Source of the DNA: Dugong dugon
Lineage: Eukaryota > Chordata > Mammalia > Sirenia > Dugongidae
Assembly (NCBI GenBank): GCA_030035585.1
Contig: CM057476.1
Location: 19,452,501 to 19,516,500, forward strand
Length of the DNA stretch: 64,000 nt
Direction of reading: 5' to 3'
Notes under the pieces: model-generated
What the model was told of the DNA's origin: nothing
The model's database searches: none
Seen by the model: only the letters and a program-made list of their open reading frames with translations
Part shown: positions 34,513 through 44,907 of the stretch, piece after piece
How positions within the stretch are numbered: position 1 is the stretch's first letter
Layout of the letters: the number at the start of each line of letters is the position of its first letter
Position numbers and translations under genes: made by a program

Positions 34513-34745
34513 GTGGCTGTGGTGGTTAAGGTTATGTGTCATCTTGGCTGGGCCATGATTCTCAGTGGTTTGGCAGTTACATAATGATGTAATTTGGCAG
34601 TTATGTACTGATGTTGTCATCTTCCATTTTGTGATCTGATATGGTCATCCTCCATTTTCGAGTAATGCCGATTTTCTCATAAAGACCTGGTCTTTGGAAC
34701 CTAACAATGTTGATGAGTGAAGAGTGGGTGTATAATTATCAGAGC
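34513..34745 (+). mobile_element. LTR-like element, partial
   Basis: ggttaaggttatgtgtcatc then ggccatgattctcagtgg; same family as 1876-2457, opposite orientation and truncated. Confidence 0.5.
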
Positions 34746-35039
34746 TCTGTCCTATGCTGTGTTATCTTTATCACATTTGGATAAATGAGTGTTTTAGGTT
34801 CATGCTGTCTTTTGTTGTCATTTAGTGGTACTGGACGTAAGCTGGTCTCTACTTCCCTAAAATTTAGTGTCACATCTTTTAAGAAACTTGATTCCCTGAG
34901 TTCAGAAATGAGTTAGAAGAGGAAATGTTTTGGGGAATATCCAGTTTAAAATTTCATTTTTAAAGGGAAGTGAAATTTATCGAGGATTCTTTTTTTTTTT
35001 TTTTTTTTTAGAGGAATCTTTTTTTTAACTGTCTTTGAT

Positions 35040-35180
35040 AGGGTAGTTACTACTAACGAAAAGGTGGGCAGTTCGAATCCACCAGCTGCTTCTTGGAAAC
35101 CCTATGGAGCAGTTCTACTCTGTCCTATAGGGTCGCTATGAGTAGGAATTGACTCAATGGCAACAGGTTTGGTTTTTTGG
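35040..35180 (+). repeat. AfroSINE, short form, 5'-truncated
   Basis: aaggtgggcagttcgaatcc ... gggtcgctatgagtaggaat. Confidence 0.87.
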
Positions 35181-35572
35181 TCTTTATACATTGGATGGTG
35201 GCTTTAAGTTTTTTGCTTTTAATGATTAAAGCCTGAAAATATTGGCTTTCCCAATTCAGGATCCCAATTCTAAAATTTTTTCCTTCTCACTGGAGATGGG
35301 CAGGAGCCATCCAAAGGCTAGGGTTCTGCCCCAACTTGGCCTCTTGTTCAATGTGTAATCTTAAGCAAGTCACTTCTCTTTCTGGCCAACAGAGTTAGCA
35401 CAAATGCACCAACTCACGAGTCCCTTCCAGGTCTGAGGATTAGGGAGCGCGGTCTCCAGATCCTTTATTATTCTTATATTTTCCTTCTTAAAATGACAGG
35501 ACCCCTGGCTGAGTGTATTCAGGCTTACCAGGAAGTGGGGTTGAGCATTCACAGCATTCCTTTCTGCCCCAG

Positions 35573-35661
35573 GTACCGCAGCGGGACCCGCGGCTATATG
35601 AAAGCAGTGGTATTGGATCTCCTGCGGAGATATTTGCGTGTCGAGCACCATTTCCAACAAG
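35573..35661 (+). CDS. ACACB: ACACB exon 15, followed by a GC donor
   Basis: 89 nt, phase 2 in and 1 out (ccccag acceptor). Encodes [20 protein letters not shown] then LRVEHHFQQ, with the first base of an Ala codon. The donor is AAG|GCAAGA. Continuing to the first downstream GT would run into TGA within a few codons, so the GC donor is required. The intron is only 94 nt. The exon is not frame-neutral. About human residues 1117-1147. Confidence 0.93.
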
Positions 35662-35755
35662 GCAAGACGCACTGACCTGACGCTGCTGACAAGCCCCCAT
35701 GGCGGTAGGGGAGTCCCAGCCTCACCCCTCTGCCACCTCTTGTCTCCCTCTGTAG
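35662..35755 (+). other. Intron 15 (GC-AG, 94 nt)
   Basis: Starts GCAAGACG and ends ctctgtag. It contains ctgac motifs that could serve as branch site and a pyrimidine-rich end. Confidence 0.92.
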
Positions 35756-35880
35756 CCCACTACGACAAGTGTGTGATAAACCTCAGGGAGCAGTTCAAGC
35801 CAGACATGTCCCGGGTGCTGGACTGCATCTTCTCCCACGCGCAGGTGGCCAAGAAGAACCAGCTGGTGATCATGTTGATC
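35756..35880 (+). CDS. ACACB: ACACB exon 16: central domain
   Basis: 125 nt, phase 1 in and 0 out (ctgtag / gtaagc). It completes the Ala codon, then [20 protein letters not shown] and [19 protein letters not shown]. About human residues 1147-1188. Confidence 0.95.
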
Positions 35881-35921
35881 GTAAGCAGGAAAGGGAGCCC
35901 AGAGGGAGGTGGATGAGGGGT

Positions 35922-36320
35922 CAGCCAGTTTTTTCTGGAAGAGGCCAGAGAGTAAACATTTTAGGGTGCTCAAGCGCTTGTCTGCTAACTGAAAGGTCGG
36001 TGGTTCAAACTCACCAGCTGCTCTTATGGGAAAAAGATGTGGCAGTCTGCTTCCATAAAGATTTACAGCCTTGGAAACCCTATGGGGCAGTTGTACTCTG
36101 TCCTATAGGGTCATATGAGTCAGAATCGACTCAGTGACAATGGGTTTGGTTTTGGTTTATGGGTCACAGCTATTCAACTCTGTGGTTGTAACACAGAAGC
36201 AGCCATAGATGATACATAAATGAATAGGTGGGGCCGTGTTCCAATAAGCTTTATTTATAAAAATGGGACAGCTGGGATTTGGAATGTGGGCTGTAGGGGC
36301 AGAGTTTGCTGGCCCCTGGG
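35922..36320. repeat. hAT-type MITE split by AfroSINE
   Basis: Left piece ggaagaggccagagagtaaa; right piece gcagccatagatgatacata and ccaataagctttatttataa; inverted ends of the 'too-many-copies' gccagatagtaaat MITE family. AfroSINE at 35964-36160. Confidence 0.75.
35964..36160 (+). repeat. AfroSINE, long form
   Basis: ctgctaactgaaaggtcggt, ctgcttccataaagatttac, gagtcagaatcgactcagtg. Confidence 0.9.
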
Positions 36321-36324
36321 GGAG

Positions 36325-36525
36325 ATCTTAACTGACACTGATAAAACACCTACCATGTGCCAGACACTCTTGACAGCTGTTAGGACTATGAGCTCATATT
36401 TTTACAGCAACCGTAGGAGGTGGGTACTGTTCTCACCTCCCTTTGGCAGAGCATAAGAGGTTAAGTCACTTGCCCAGGGTCACCCAGCTTATACATGTAG
36501 AGCTGCAGTTCGAACCCCCACACTC
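36325..36525 (-). repeat. MIR SINE
   Basis: accatgtgccagacactctt, ggttaagtcacttgcccagg, gcagttcgaacccccacact. Confidence 0.85.
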
Positions 36526-36724
36526 TGTCTCAGGGGATGAGGCGTTAGTCAGGGGATACTGATACTGGATTTCAGATGCAGGGACCTGCCATGCACACTT
36601 CCACTGTATGTGGCCCAACTATGTGCAGTTCCATTTTGCCTTCTTGGAGAAGCATGGAGTTTTGTTCCTTCTTATTTCTCCTCCTATTGTATAATATCTG
36701 TAAAAAAAAAAAAAAAAGTCAAGC

Positions 36725-38010
36725 AAACAACACTCAAAAAAGAGCAGCAGTGGCAATATTAATCTCTGACAAAATAGACTTTAAAATCCACCACAAAGGA
36801 TAAGGAAGGGGAACTATATAATGATTAAAGGGTCAATACACCAGGAGGACATAACTATAATAAATATTTACACACCCAACAATAGGGCTCCAAAATACAT
36901 AAAACAAACTCTAATAGCACTGAAGAGAGAGATAGACAGCTCCACAATAGTAGTAGGAGACTTCAACATGCCACTTTCGGTGAAGGACAGAACGTCCAGA
37001 AAGAAGCTCAACAAAGACATGGAAGATCTAAATGCTACAGTCAACCAACTTGATCTCATAGACATATACCGAACACTGCACCCACAGCAGCGAAGTATAC
37101 TTTCTTTTCCAACGCACATGGAACATTCTCCAGAGTAGACCACATATCAGGCCATAAAGCAGGCCTTAACAAAATCCAAAACACTGAAATATTACAAAGC
37201 ATCTTTTCTGACCATAAAGCCATAAAAGTAGAAATCAACAACCCAAAAAGCAAGGAAAAAAAAATCAAACACATGGAAACTGAACAACATCTTGCCCAAA
37301 AACTACTGGGTTATAGAATAAATTAAGGATGGAATAAAGAAATTCATAGAATCAAACAAGAATGAAAATACATCCTACCAGAACCTTTCGGAGACAGCAA
37401 AAGCAGTGCTCAGAGGTCAGTTTATAGCAATAAATGCACACATCGAAAAGAAAAAAGGGCCATAATCAAAACATTACCCCTACAACTGGAACAAGTAGAA
37501 AGAGAACAGCAAAAGAAGCCCTCAGGTGCCAGAAGAAAGGAAATAATAAGAATTAGAGAAGAGTTAAATGAAATAGAGAACAGAAAAACAATTGAAAGAG
37601 TTAACAAGTCCAAAAGCTGGTTCTTTGAAAAGATCAAAAAATTGATAAACCACTGGCCAAACTGAAAAGAAAAACAGGAGAGGAAGCAGATAACACGTAT
37701 AAGAAATGAGATGGGTGATATCACAACAGACCCAACTGAAATTAAAAGAATCATAACAGATTACTATGAAAAATTGTACTCTAACAAATTTGAAAACCTA
37801 GAGGAAATGGACAAATTTCTGGAAACTCACTACCTACCTAAATTAACAAACAGAGGTAGAACAACTAAATAAACCCATAACAAAAGAAGAGATCGAAAAG
37901 GTTATTAAAAAACTGCCAACAAAAAAAAGCCCTGGCCCGGATGGCTTCACTGGAGAATTCTACCAAACTTTCAGAGAAGAGATAACACCACTTCTACTAT
38001 TATATAATAT
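36725..38010 (+). mobile_element. L1 ORF2 fragment (endonuclease to early RT)
   Basis: Sense-strand translation contains GSIHQEDITIINIYTPN, STIVVGDFNMPLS, LDLIDIYRTLHP, INAHIEKKK and NPTEI-like RT-linker sequence, with several stops and frameshifts. It lacks both ends of the element. Non-functional. Confidence 0.9.
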
Positions 38011-38124
38011 TTGGCAGCCTTTTGTAGCTAAAGATTTTTTTCCTTAATATGGCCCCCAATGACTGACTTGGAAAATGTAAGATCAGCAGATAGTAGGAGA
38101 CACTTGGGCTTGGGTTATAGCAAG

Positions 38125-38370
38125 CAACTGGGTGGCAAACTTTTTCTGTAAAAGACCAGATAATAAATAAATATGTATAATATAAATATAAATAAGTATT
38201 ATTCTAAATATAAAATGGCTTCTGGGCCATACGGCCTCTGCTCCTATTTAACTGTGCTACAGTAGCACCAAAGGAGCCATAGACAGTATGTAAATGAATG
38301 AGCATGTCTGTGTGCCTATAAAGTTTTGTTTACAAAAACAAGCAGTGAGCCAGGTTGGGGCCATAGGCTT
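38125..38370. repeat. hAT-type MITE
   Basis: ggcaaactttttctgtaaaa on the left, gagccatagacagtatgtaa and gttttgtttacaaaaacaag on the right; an AT-rich expansion sits in the middle. Confidence 0.75.
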
Positions 38371-38454
38371 ATAGAAGACAAGTTAAATTCATAAATATTG
38401 ATATTTTTATAAAGAATCATCTTTTAAATTTAGTTCAGTACTTAATTCCAGCTG

Positions 38455-38575
38455 CACGTGAGAATCCCCTGGAGAGTCTATAAAATACAGATGCCCAGGC
38501 CTCACTCTTGGCCAATACAATCAAAGTTTTTGGGGTAGGGCCCAGACATTAGTATTTTTTGAAATTTCTCCTGTG
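38455..38575. repeat. MER5-type hAT MITE
   Basis: cacgtgagaatcccctggag, aaaatacagatgcccaggcc. Confidence 0.7.
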
Positions 38576-38740
38576 GGAAATTTGAGCATAAATTGTATAT
38601 TAGACAATATTAGTAGTTAATGTTCAGTTTCTGTAGTTAGATGAGAGAAGGTCCTTGTTCTCAAGGAGATATGTGCTGAAATAGCATGAAGGATCATGAT
38701 GTCTGCAACTGACTTAAGAAATGAAAATCTGTGTGCACGT

Positions 38741-38761
38741 GTGTGTGTGTGTGTGTGTGTG
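38741..38761. repeat. (GT)n microsatellite
   Basis: About ten GT units. Confidence 0.93.
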
Positions 38762-39531
38762 CACGCTTACTAGAGATAACGCAAGCGTGGTGATGTGGTA
38801 AAAGTTTAACAGCTGTGAATTGAGGTGTTATCAGTATAGGAGATTTCAGCCTGCTAATCTCCGATTTTTCTGTAGTTTGAAATTTTTCATAGTTAAACTT
38901 GGAGGGTGGGGGCTCCCCTAATGAATGCAGTGTGCAGCCGCTGAGGACTTATGCCCAAGGAGGCATTTACTCTTTGGCGAATGAATTCCTTTGCTAAAAT
39001 AAAGTACCCTTTTCAAAATGTCTCCTTTTGATGGAGTTTTTTTTTTAAAAAAGGTTCTCTTTTGGGGGGTTTGCATTTTTGTAAAGTGAGGCACATCCGT
39101 GATGTATTGCAGTCAGCTCTCCATTGCATGGCCAGCAGGTGGGGTGTGGGTTGTTCTGCTCATCTATCACTCTTTGCGCGTGTTGGCTCTCTTTGGGGGC
39201 ATGAAGTTAATAAGAATCATGCCCACCAGAGGACTCCCTGGGCAATGCAGACAGAATGACCCCAGATCAGAGAACTGGGACACTGGTTTGAGGCTTCTTG
39301 AGGGAAAGAGGCTAAAGTGTCCCATCCACCGTGGTTTGGGATTGTACATGAGATTCATTATCCTTCTGATTCTGGCTCTCCTCGTTCCGTTTGTTGGCAT
39401 GTGACAGTGTTTGGTACCTAGTAGTCTGTCAGCAAAGACTTGTTCATTGAATGATTACTTTGAAATGATTTTTTTGAGTCTTTAAGGGGGCTTAGTTTTT
39501 AAATGTGAATTCTCTGTTCATAGGGCTTTGT

Positions 39532-40066
39532 CATGGATTGAATTGTGTCCCCCCAAAATATGTGTCACCTTGGCTAGGCAATGATTCCCAGTATTGTGTG
39601 GTTGTCCTCCATTTTGGGATCTGATGTGATTATCCTATGTGTTGTAAATCCTAGCCTCTATGCCTGTGGTTATGATCCTGTTTGGGAGTGAGCTGTCCGG
39701 TATGTTAATGAGGCAGGACGCAATCTGTAGGAGTAGGTTGTATCTTGAGTAAATCTCTTGAGATATAAAAGAGAGAAGCAAGAAGAGAGGGGAGGGACCT
39801 CATACCACCAAGAAGGAAGTGCCAAGAGCAGAGTGTGTCCTTTGGACCAAGGGACTGTACGCTGAGAAGCTTCTAGACCAGGAGAAGATTGATGACAAGG
39901 ACCTTCACCCAGAACCGAGAGAGAGAGAGAGCCTTCTCCAGGAGCTGACACCCCGAATTCAGACTTCTGGCCTCCTAGACTGTGTGAGAATAAATTTCTG
40001 TTTATTAAAGCCATCCATCTGTGGTATTTCTGTTATAGCATCACTAGATAACTAAGATTGCCAGAT
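39532..40066 (+). mobile_element. MaLR-like LTR
   Basis: tcatggattgaattgtgtcc at the start and aataaatttctgtttattaa (poly-A signal region), agataactaag at the end, the hallmark of a solo MaLR-type LTR. No coding sequence. Confidence 0.8.
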
Positions 40067-40176
40067 AACTAAGACAGACTTAGTGACAAAGCAAAGAAAA
40101 CAAAATGCTATACTGCTAACTAAAAAATATGAGATGAGATGGCTTCACATACATTCCCAAGAAAGAAAAATTGTAT

Positions 40177-40355
40177 TTTGGTGGCACACACAGTTAAGCA
40201 CTCGGCTGCTAACCAAAAGTTGGAGGTTGGAGTCCACCTACAGCCACCTTGGAAGAAGGGTCTACTTCCGAAAGATGAGCCAATGAAAACCCTATGGAAC
40301 ACAGTTCTACTCTGAGACACGTGGGGTCGCCATGAGTCAGAATTGACAGCGACTG
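40177..40355 (+). repeat. AfroSINE, long form
   Basis: ctcggctgctaaccaaaagt ... gtcgccatgagtcagaattg. Confidence 0.88.
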
Positions 40356-40974
40356 GTCATTGGTATTTAGAGTGCAGTGCCCAGATGAAAAAATCTTTGC
40401 ACAAACTACTTTTGGCTCTTTAACTCTCAGGGAACCACGAGTCTGGTGTGTTGGACAGCACCTGTGCTCCTTGCCACCCTTGGCACCAGACCCTGGTGTA
40501 ATGGTGGAGAGTAATGGCCACTACCATTTGATAATAGAAAGACAATCAGAATTTGGGAAGAATAGAAGATTTAGAATAATTTCTATGAGATTCCATCAGC
40601 TCTAACATGCTTGTGTGTTTGCATACATGTGTGAAATGCTATTACATTAAAATTTTTTGCTATTTATAAGAAGAATGTGTGCTCATTGTAGGTAAGTAGG
40701 AAAATGCAGAAACACTTGTAGACGGAATGCCCTGCGGCCCCAGCATCTGGTGACTTCCTTTGAGAACAGTCACTGATGCAGGGGATGGGGGCGTGTTGCT
40801 CGGGCATCCGGTTTTCTAGCAGTGGTCACCTGTCTCCTTTGGCCTCTACAGGCCTGGATGCTCCTCCTGGGAGCACCACTCAAGCCCCCATGTGGCCCTT
40901 ACTCTTTGTTTGTGCCTAATTCCTTTTCCCCTCGTCCCTCGCCTCTGAAACAGGCAGGCAGCGGGAAAAACATG

Positions 40975-41205
40975 AGAGGCTTTAGGGTCAGAATAAACCT
41001 GCGTTCTAATCCCGGCTCTGCCTTGCACATGCTTGATGGTCTTGGGGCAAGTCATACTGCCTCCCTGAGCCTCTGTTTCTTCATCTGTAAAATGGGAGTG
41101 ATGAAAGTAACTCCTCGGGGGATTAGGAGTATTTGGGGAAATGTATGGAAAGGGTCTAGCTGCTTGCCTGGCACATAGTAAGTGCCTGATAATTGCCAGC
41201 TAGTG
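40975..41205 (+). repeat. MIR SINE
   Basis: ttctaatcccggctctgcct, tctgtttcttcatctgtaaa, tgcctggcacatagtaagtg. Confidence 0.88.
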
Positions 41206-41481
41206 GTAGTGATACAGGCAGGGACTCAGTTGTATTTTTCTTCTCATGAGGCATTTAGGGCATGGTTTGGGGTGGATGAGTGGGTGACTGAATGAATAGG
41301 ACAGAGGATTCACAGTAGAAAGTGGTAAGGGTATATGTAGCAGGTCCTGCTGGGTATGTTCAGACAGCTGAGCAGTTGTCTGGTTTGCTGGGGCAGCCAC
41401 ACCCCTGGCAGAGGGTGATCACTGGACATTTTCCCTTTGGCAGAAAAAGCCACTTAGGATTCCATTTTTGTCCCCTTGCAG

Positions 41482-41595
41482 GATGAACTCTGTAGTCCAG
41501 ACCCTGCCCTGTCAGACGAGCTGACCTCCATCCTCAACGAGCTCACTCAGCTGAGCAAAAGCGAGCACTGCAAAGTGGCCCTCAGAGCCAGACAG
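41482..41595 (+). CDS. ACACB: ACACB exon 17: central domain
   Basis: Thirty-eight codons, phase 0 (ttgcag / gtaggg). Encodes [20 protein letters not shown] then [18 protein letters not shown]. The intron after it is almost entirely minisatellite. About human residues 1189-1226. Confidence 0.95.
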
Positions 41596-42204
41596 GTAGG
41601 GACACGGGGTGTGACCCCACTGTGTGCAGCTCTACTGTGTGCAGCCCCACCGTGCACGGCCCCAGCATACATGGCCCTACCATGTGCAGCCCCACTTTGC
41701 ATGGTCCCACCATGAGAAGCCCTACTGTGTGCAAGCCCATTGTACATGGTCCCACAATGTGCAGCCCAGTCATGCGCAAGCCCCACTTGTACATGGGCCT
41801 GCCATGTCTAGTCGCACTGTGTGCAGTCCCACTGTGTGCAGCCCTACCATGCAGGGACCTACCATGTGCAGTTACATTTGCATGGCTCCACCATGTGCAT
41901 CCCCACTGTGCACAAACCCATTGTGTGTGATCCCACTGTGCACAACCCCACATGAGCAGTCCCATTGTGCATGGCCCCACTGTGCAGCCCCACTATATGT
42001 GGCCCCACCATGTGCAGCCCCACACAGTACAGCCACTGTGCACAGCTGCACCGTGTATAGCTCCACTGTGCGTAGACCCACCATGCGCAGCCTCATCATC
42101 CGTGACCCTCTGCTGCCATCCCACGTCTCATCTGCTAGGCTGGCCCTCAGTGCTCTCCCCTGAGAGACTGGCTCGCCCAGCCCCTCCGGCCTTCCCTGCT
42201 ACAG
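41596..42204 (+). other. Intron 17
   Basis: 609 nt, of which about 495 are minisatellite; only the first 20 and last 90 nt are unique. Confidence 0.9.
41616..42112. repeat. 15-bp-unit minisatellite
   Basis: About 33 imperfect copies of ccccaccatgtgcag and variants (ccccactgtgcatgg, tcccactgtgtgcag). The unit is a multiple of three, so several frames on both strands stay open by chance. Confidence 0.93.
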
Positions 42205-42318
42205 GTCCTGATTGCCTCCCACCTCCCCTCCTACGAGCTGAGACACAACCAGGTGGAGTCCATTTTCCTGTCCGCCATTGACATGTACGGCCACCAGTTC
42301 TGCCCAGAAAACCTCAAG
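42205..42318 (+). CDS. ACACB: ACACB exon 18: central domain
   Basis: Thirty-eight codons, phase 0 (ctacag / gtgagg). Encodes [20 protein letters not shown] then [18 protein letters not shown]. The 9-mer around its donor (ctcaaggtg) recurs twice within the next 100 nt of intron. About human residues 1227-1264. Confidence 0.95.
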
Positions 42319-42945
42319 GTGAGGCCTTCTCCTTCCTTCCACCTTCTACTGTGGCCCGAGTGTGGGTCTCGGGGGAAGTGGGTGTTCATGTCCTCAAGGT
42401 GCTCTTGTGTCCTCAAGGTGGTCTTGTGTGGGGCACAGTCACAAACACAGGCAGTTCAGCCCGGTGGGCAGGGGCTGCCTGAGGGTGGGCATCAGGGGAG
42501 GAGGCTGCTGGAAAGGTAGCCTGGAGCACAGTCTTGAAGGATGAGTGCTGTGTCAGGCAGTGGGGACATCCAGCAGGTGCAACTTGTAAAATCCAGGTGT
42601 GATCCAGTGTATTTGGAAGAGGCGCACTCACGTGGCGGAGTCCCAGGTTCATCTTTGCAGCTCATTGCCCCACCCCCAGCTCTGATGCTTATTTACAAAC
42701 TCCCAGGTTCACCCCCAGTGTTTGACACTGGAAACCCTACGTGAGTCATTGGAGGGGGGCCAGTGCTCTCCAATCTGTGGAACTAACCCCTAAAAGGAAC
42801 CACGTGGCTCGGACACGGGCAGCGTTTAGTTATAGCAACACGGGGGCTTCTCCTCCTTGTTCCCACCCCTCCCACTCTTCTGACTGCTGGTTAAAACTTG
42901 TTGATGTTTCTTTTTTCCTTTTTCTTCCCTTTCCATTTCCTGCAG
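42319..42945 (+). other. Intron 18
   Basis: Unique sequence without recognised repeats, except a short tandem duplication at 42389-42426 that repeats the exon 18 donor 9-mer. Ends in a strong pyrimidine tract. Confidence 0.8.
42389..42426. repeat. 19-bp tandem duplication containing decoy donors
   Basis: tgtcctcaaggtgctct followed by tgtcctcaaggtggtct. Confidence 0.85.
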
Positions 42946-43035
42946 AAACTAATACTTTCAGAAACGACCATCTTTGATGTCCTGCCCGCTTTCTTCTATC
43001 ACGCCAACAAAGTCGTTTGCATGGCGTCTTTGGAG
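42946..43035 (+). CDS. ACACB: ACACB exon 19: central domain
   Basis: Thirty codons, phase 0, behind a strong pyrimidine tract (cctgcag / gtaagg). Encodes [20 protein letters not shown] then [10 protein letters not shown]. About human residues 1265-1294. Confidence 0.95.
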
Positions 43036-43114
43036 GTAAGGCCTTTATCAGAGCAATAACACTGAATGTGCCAGTCTTAGCTTTCCCTGCCCGCTTACCA
43101 CACACCTGCTTCTG

Positions 43115-43318
43115 GGCCAAGTACCTTGCAAAGATTATCCTATGGTTCTCTCCATAAGGTAGGTACCGTTATTATCCCTGTTTTACAGAGGGGGAACTGT
43201 GGCTCAGAGAGGCGAGTAACTTGCTCAGGGTCGCACAGCTAGGAAGTGGCAGAACCAGGGTTCAGACTAGGTCTGCCTTACTCCAAAGTCCATGTTCATA
43301 ACCACTGTGCTGTCTGGT
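43115..43318 (-). repeat. MIR SINE
   Basis: tattatccctgttttacaga, aacttgctcagggtcgcaca, ataaccactgtgctgtctgg. Confidence 0.87.
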
Positions 43319-43352
43319 CTGTCATTCCCACCTGTCCCAGGCAAAGCATGCT

Positions 43353-43566
43353 GTTGTTGTCATTAGGTGCCGGTGCCGTTGAGTGAATTTTGACTCATGG
43401 CGATCCCATGTGACAGAAAGTAGAATTGCCCTATAGAGTTTCTAGGCTGTGATCTTTACAGGAGCAGACTGCCAGGTTTTTCTCCCGCAGAGCCTCTGGA
43501 TGGGTTCAAACAGCCAACCTTTCGGTTAACAGCCAAGTGCTTAACTGTTGTGCTACCAGAGCTTCT
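43353..43566 (-). repeat. AfroSINE
   Basis: Reverse copy: ccgttgagtgaattttgact ... aacctttcggttaacagcca. Confidence 0.87.
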
Positions 43567-44424
43567 TAAGCAGGGCATAGGTAAATGCTAACCCCAAGAG
43601 TCAGGTCCGAGGCCTCTTGTCCAAACTTTCAGAGTCACCTGCAGGCAATACTTTTTTTTCCGCTTAAAACCAAATGCATTATTATCTCAGTTTCCTTGGG
43701 TCAAGATTCTGGACATGGCTCAGTTGGTTCTCTGCTCAGGGTCTCACAAGACAGCAATCAAGTTGTCAGATGGGCTTTGTTCCTTTCTTGAGCTCGGGGC
43801 TGCCTTCCAAGCTCATGTGGTTGTTGGTGTATTCAGTTTCTTCCAGTTGTAGGCTGAGGGCCTCGTTTTTCCTGGCTGTCAGCTGGGCGCCCCTCTGTTC
43901 CCAGCGGTCTCCTGTAGTTCCTTGCTGTGTGGCCCTCTCATGGTGCATACAGTACTTTTGAAAGACTTTTCTGCTTGGAATTACAAGAGCTGGAAGGAAC
44001 CCAGGTGAGCCCTTAGGGTGACTGCCTGGTGTGACGGGGCGGAGAAGGGTGTGACTGGCAGCAAACCCCAATTAGAGCCAGGTCGCCTTGCTCCTGTACC
44101 AGGCTCCCTCCTTCCTTCCTGAGTTCAGGGCTGAGATGTAGTGGCGATGGCCCCTGTCTTTGTTCATTTTAGGAAACCGGTGTTTTTGATCTGCCTTTTT
44201 AGAATCTTATCAAGAAAACATGAGATGGCATCTTTTTTTCAACTTGATTCTTTCCTCTGGATCACTGTAGTCAAGGGTGGTTTCCCTCATTTCTTCACCC
44301 TCTGAGCTCGCAGCCTTGGTCATCTGTGGCCACCACTTCCCCTTCTGCCTTCTTTTAGACCCTGAAGGTCACCTATCCTGACGCTGGAAGGTCCACTGAA
44401 CCTTCATGGAGACAGTTTGGGCTT

Positions 44425-44565
44425 GTGAGCTGGGTGGCACAAATGGTTAAGTGCTCAGCTATTAACTGAAAGGTTGGAGGTTTGAGTTCACCCAGAGGTG
44501 CCTCGTAAGAAAGACCTGACGATCTACTTCCAAAAAATCACAGCCATTGAAAACCCTGTGGAGCC
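44425..44565 (+). repeat. AfroSINE, 3'-truncated
   Basis: gggtggcacaaatggttaag ... aatcacagccattgaaaacc. Confidence 0.82.
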
Positions 44566-44907
44566 GTTTTTTTTCAGCTTCTTACAAATTGTGCCTGCCG
44601 TTACCCAGCAGCACCCACTGAGGGCCAGCTGCGTGGGGTGAACTACACATATATGTTTGCCTCCATGGAGCTTATACTCTAATGAGGGCAACAAACCTTA
44701 ATAAATTCAAATTCTGTCAGATTACTGACAGTGTGATAATCACCAGGAATAAGAGTATAATAAAAAACCGAAAAGTTAGTATAGAAAAACAATGCCTTCC
44801 TACACTACCAGAGAACTCTTCCATTCTTAAAGTGTGGTTAGGCAGTGAGAAACTTATGAAAGCAGTTATTTTCCTGGGGAAGTCTATGTTAGTTCTTAAA
44901 GCATATG

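Larger units (their letters stand above)
31688..35572 (+). other. Intron 14
   Basis: Dense antisense L1-like 3' ends from 31844 to 33130, MIR trace (33185-33345), AfroSINEs (33409-33615, 34083-34280, 35040-35180), LTR-like element (34513-34745). 33620-34080 and 34750-34980 have no recognised family. Confidence 0.75.
35881..41481 (+). other. Intron 16
   Basis: hAT-type MITE split by an AfroSINE (35922-36320), MIR (36325-36525), sense L1 ORF2 fragment (36725-38010), two more hAT MITEs (38125-38370, 38455-38575), GT run (38741-38761), MaLR LTR (39532-40066), AfroSINE (40177-40355), MIR (40975-41205). 38800-39530, 40360-40970 and 41210-41481 look unique. Confidence 0.78.

Noticed and set aside
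35704..35710. Canonical GT donor (gcg|gtaggg) for exon 15
   Set aside because: Extending exon 15 to this site passes an in-frame TGA; the GC donor gives the conserved Ala-His-Tyr-Asp continuation.
36725..38010. A functional L1 ORF2
   Set aside because: Several stops and frameshifts, both ends of the ORF missing, no ORF1 or 5' UTR nearby.
41582..42163. Open frames of 179, 132 and 102 codons on both strands with Cys-Ala-Pro or Met-Gly-Pro periodicity
   Set aside because: The 15-bp minisatellite unit is a multiple of three; periodic low-complexity translation is expected by chance.
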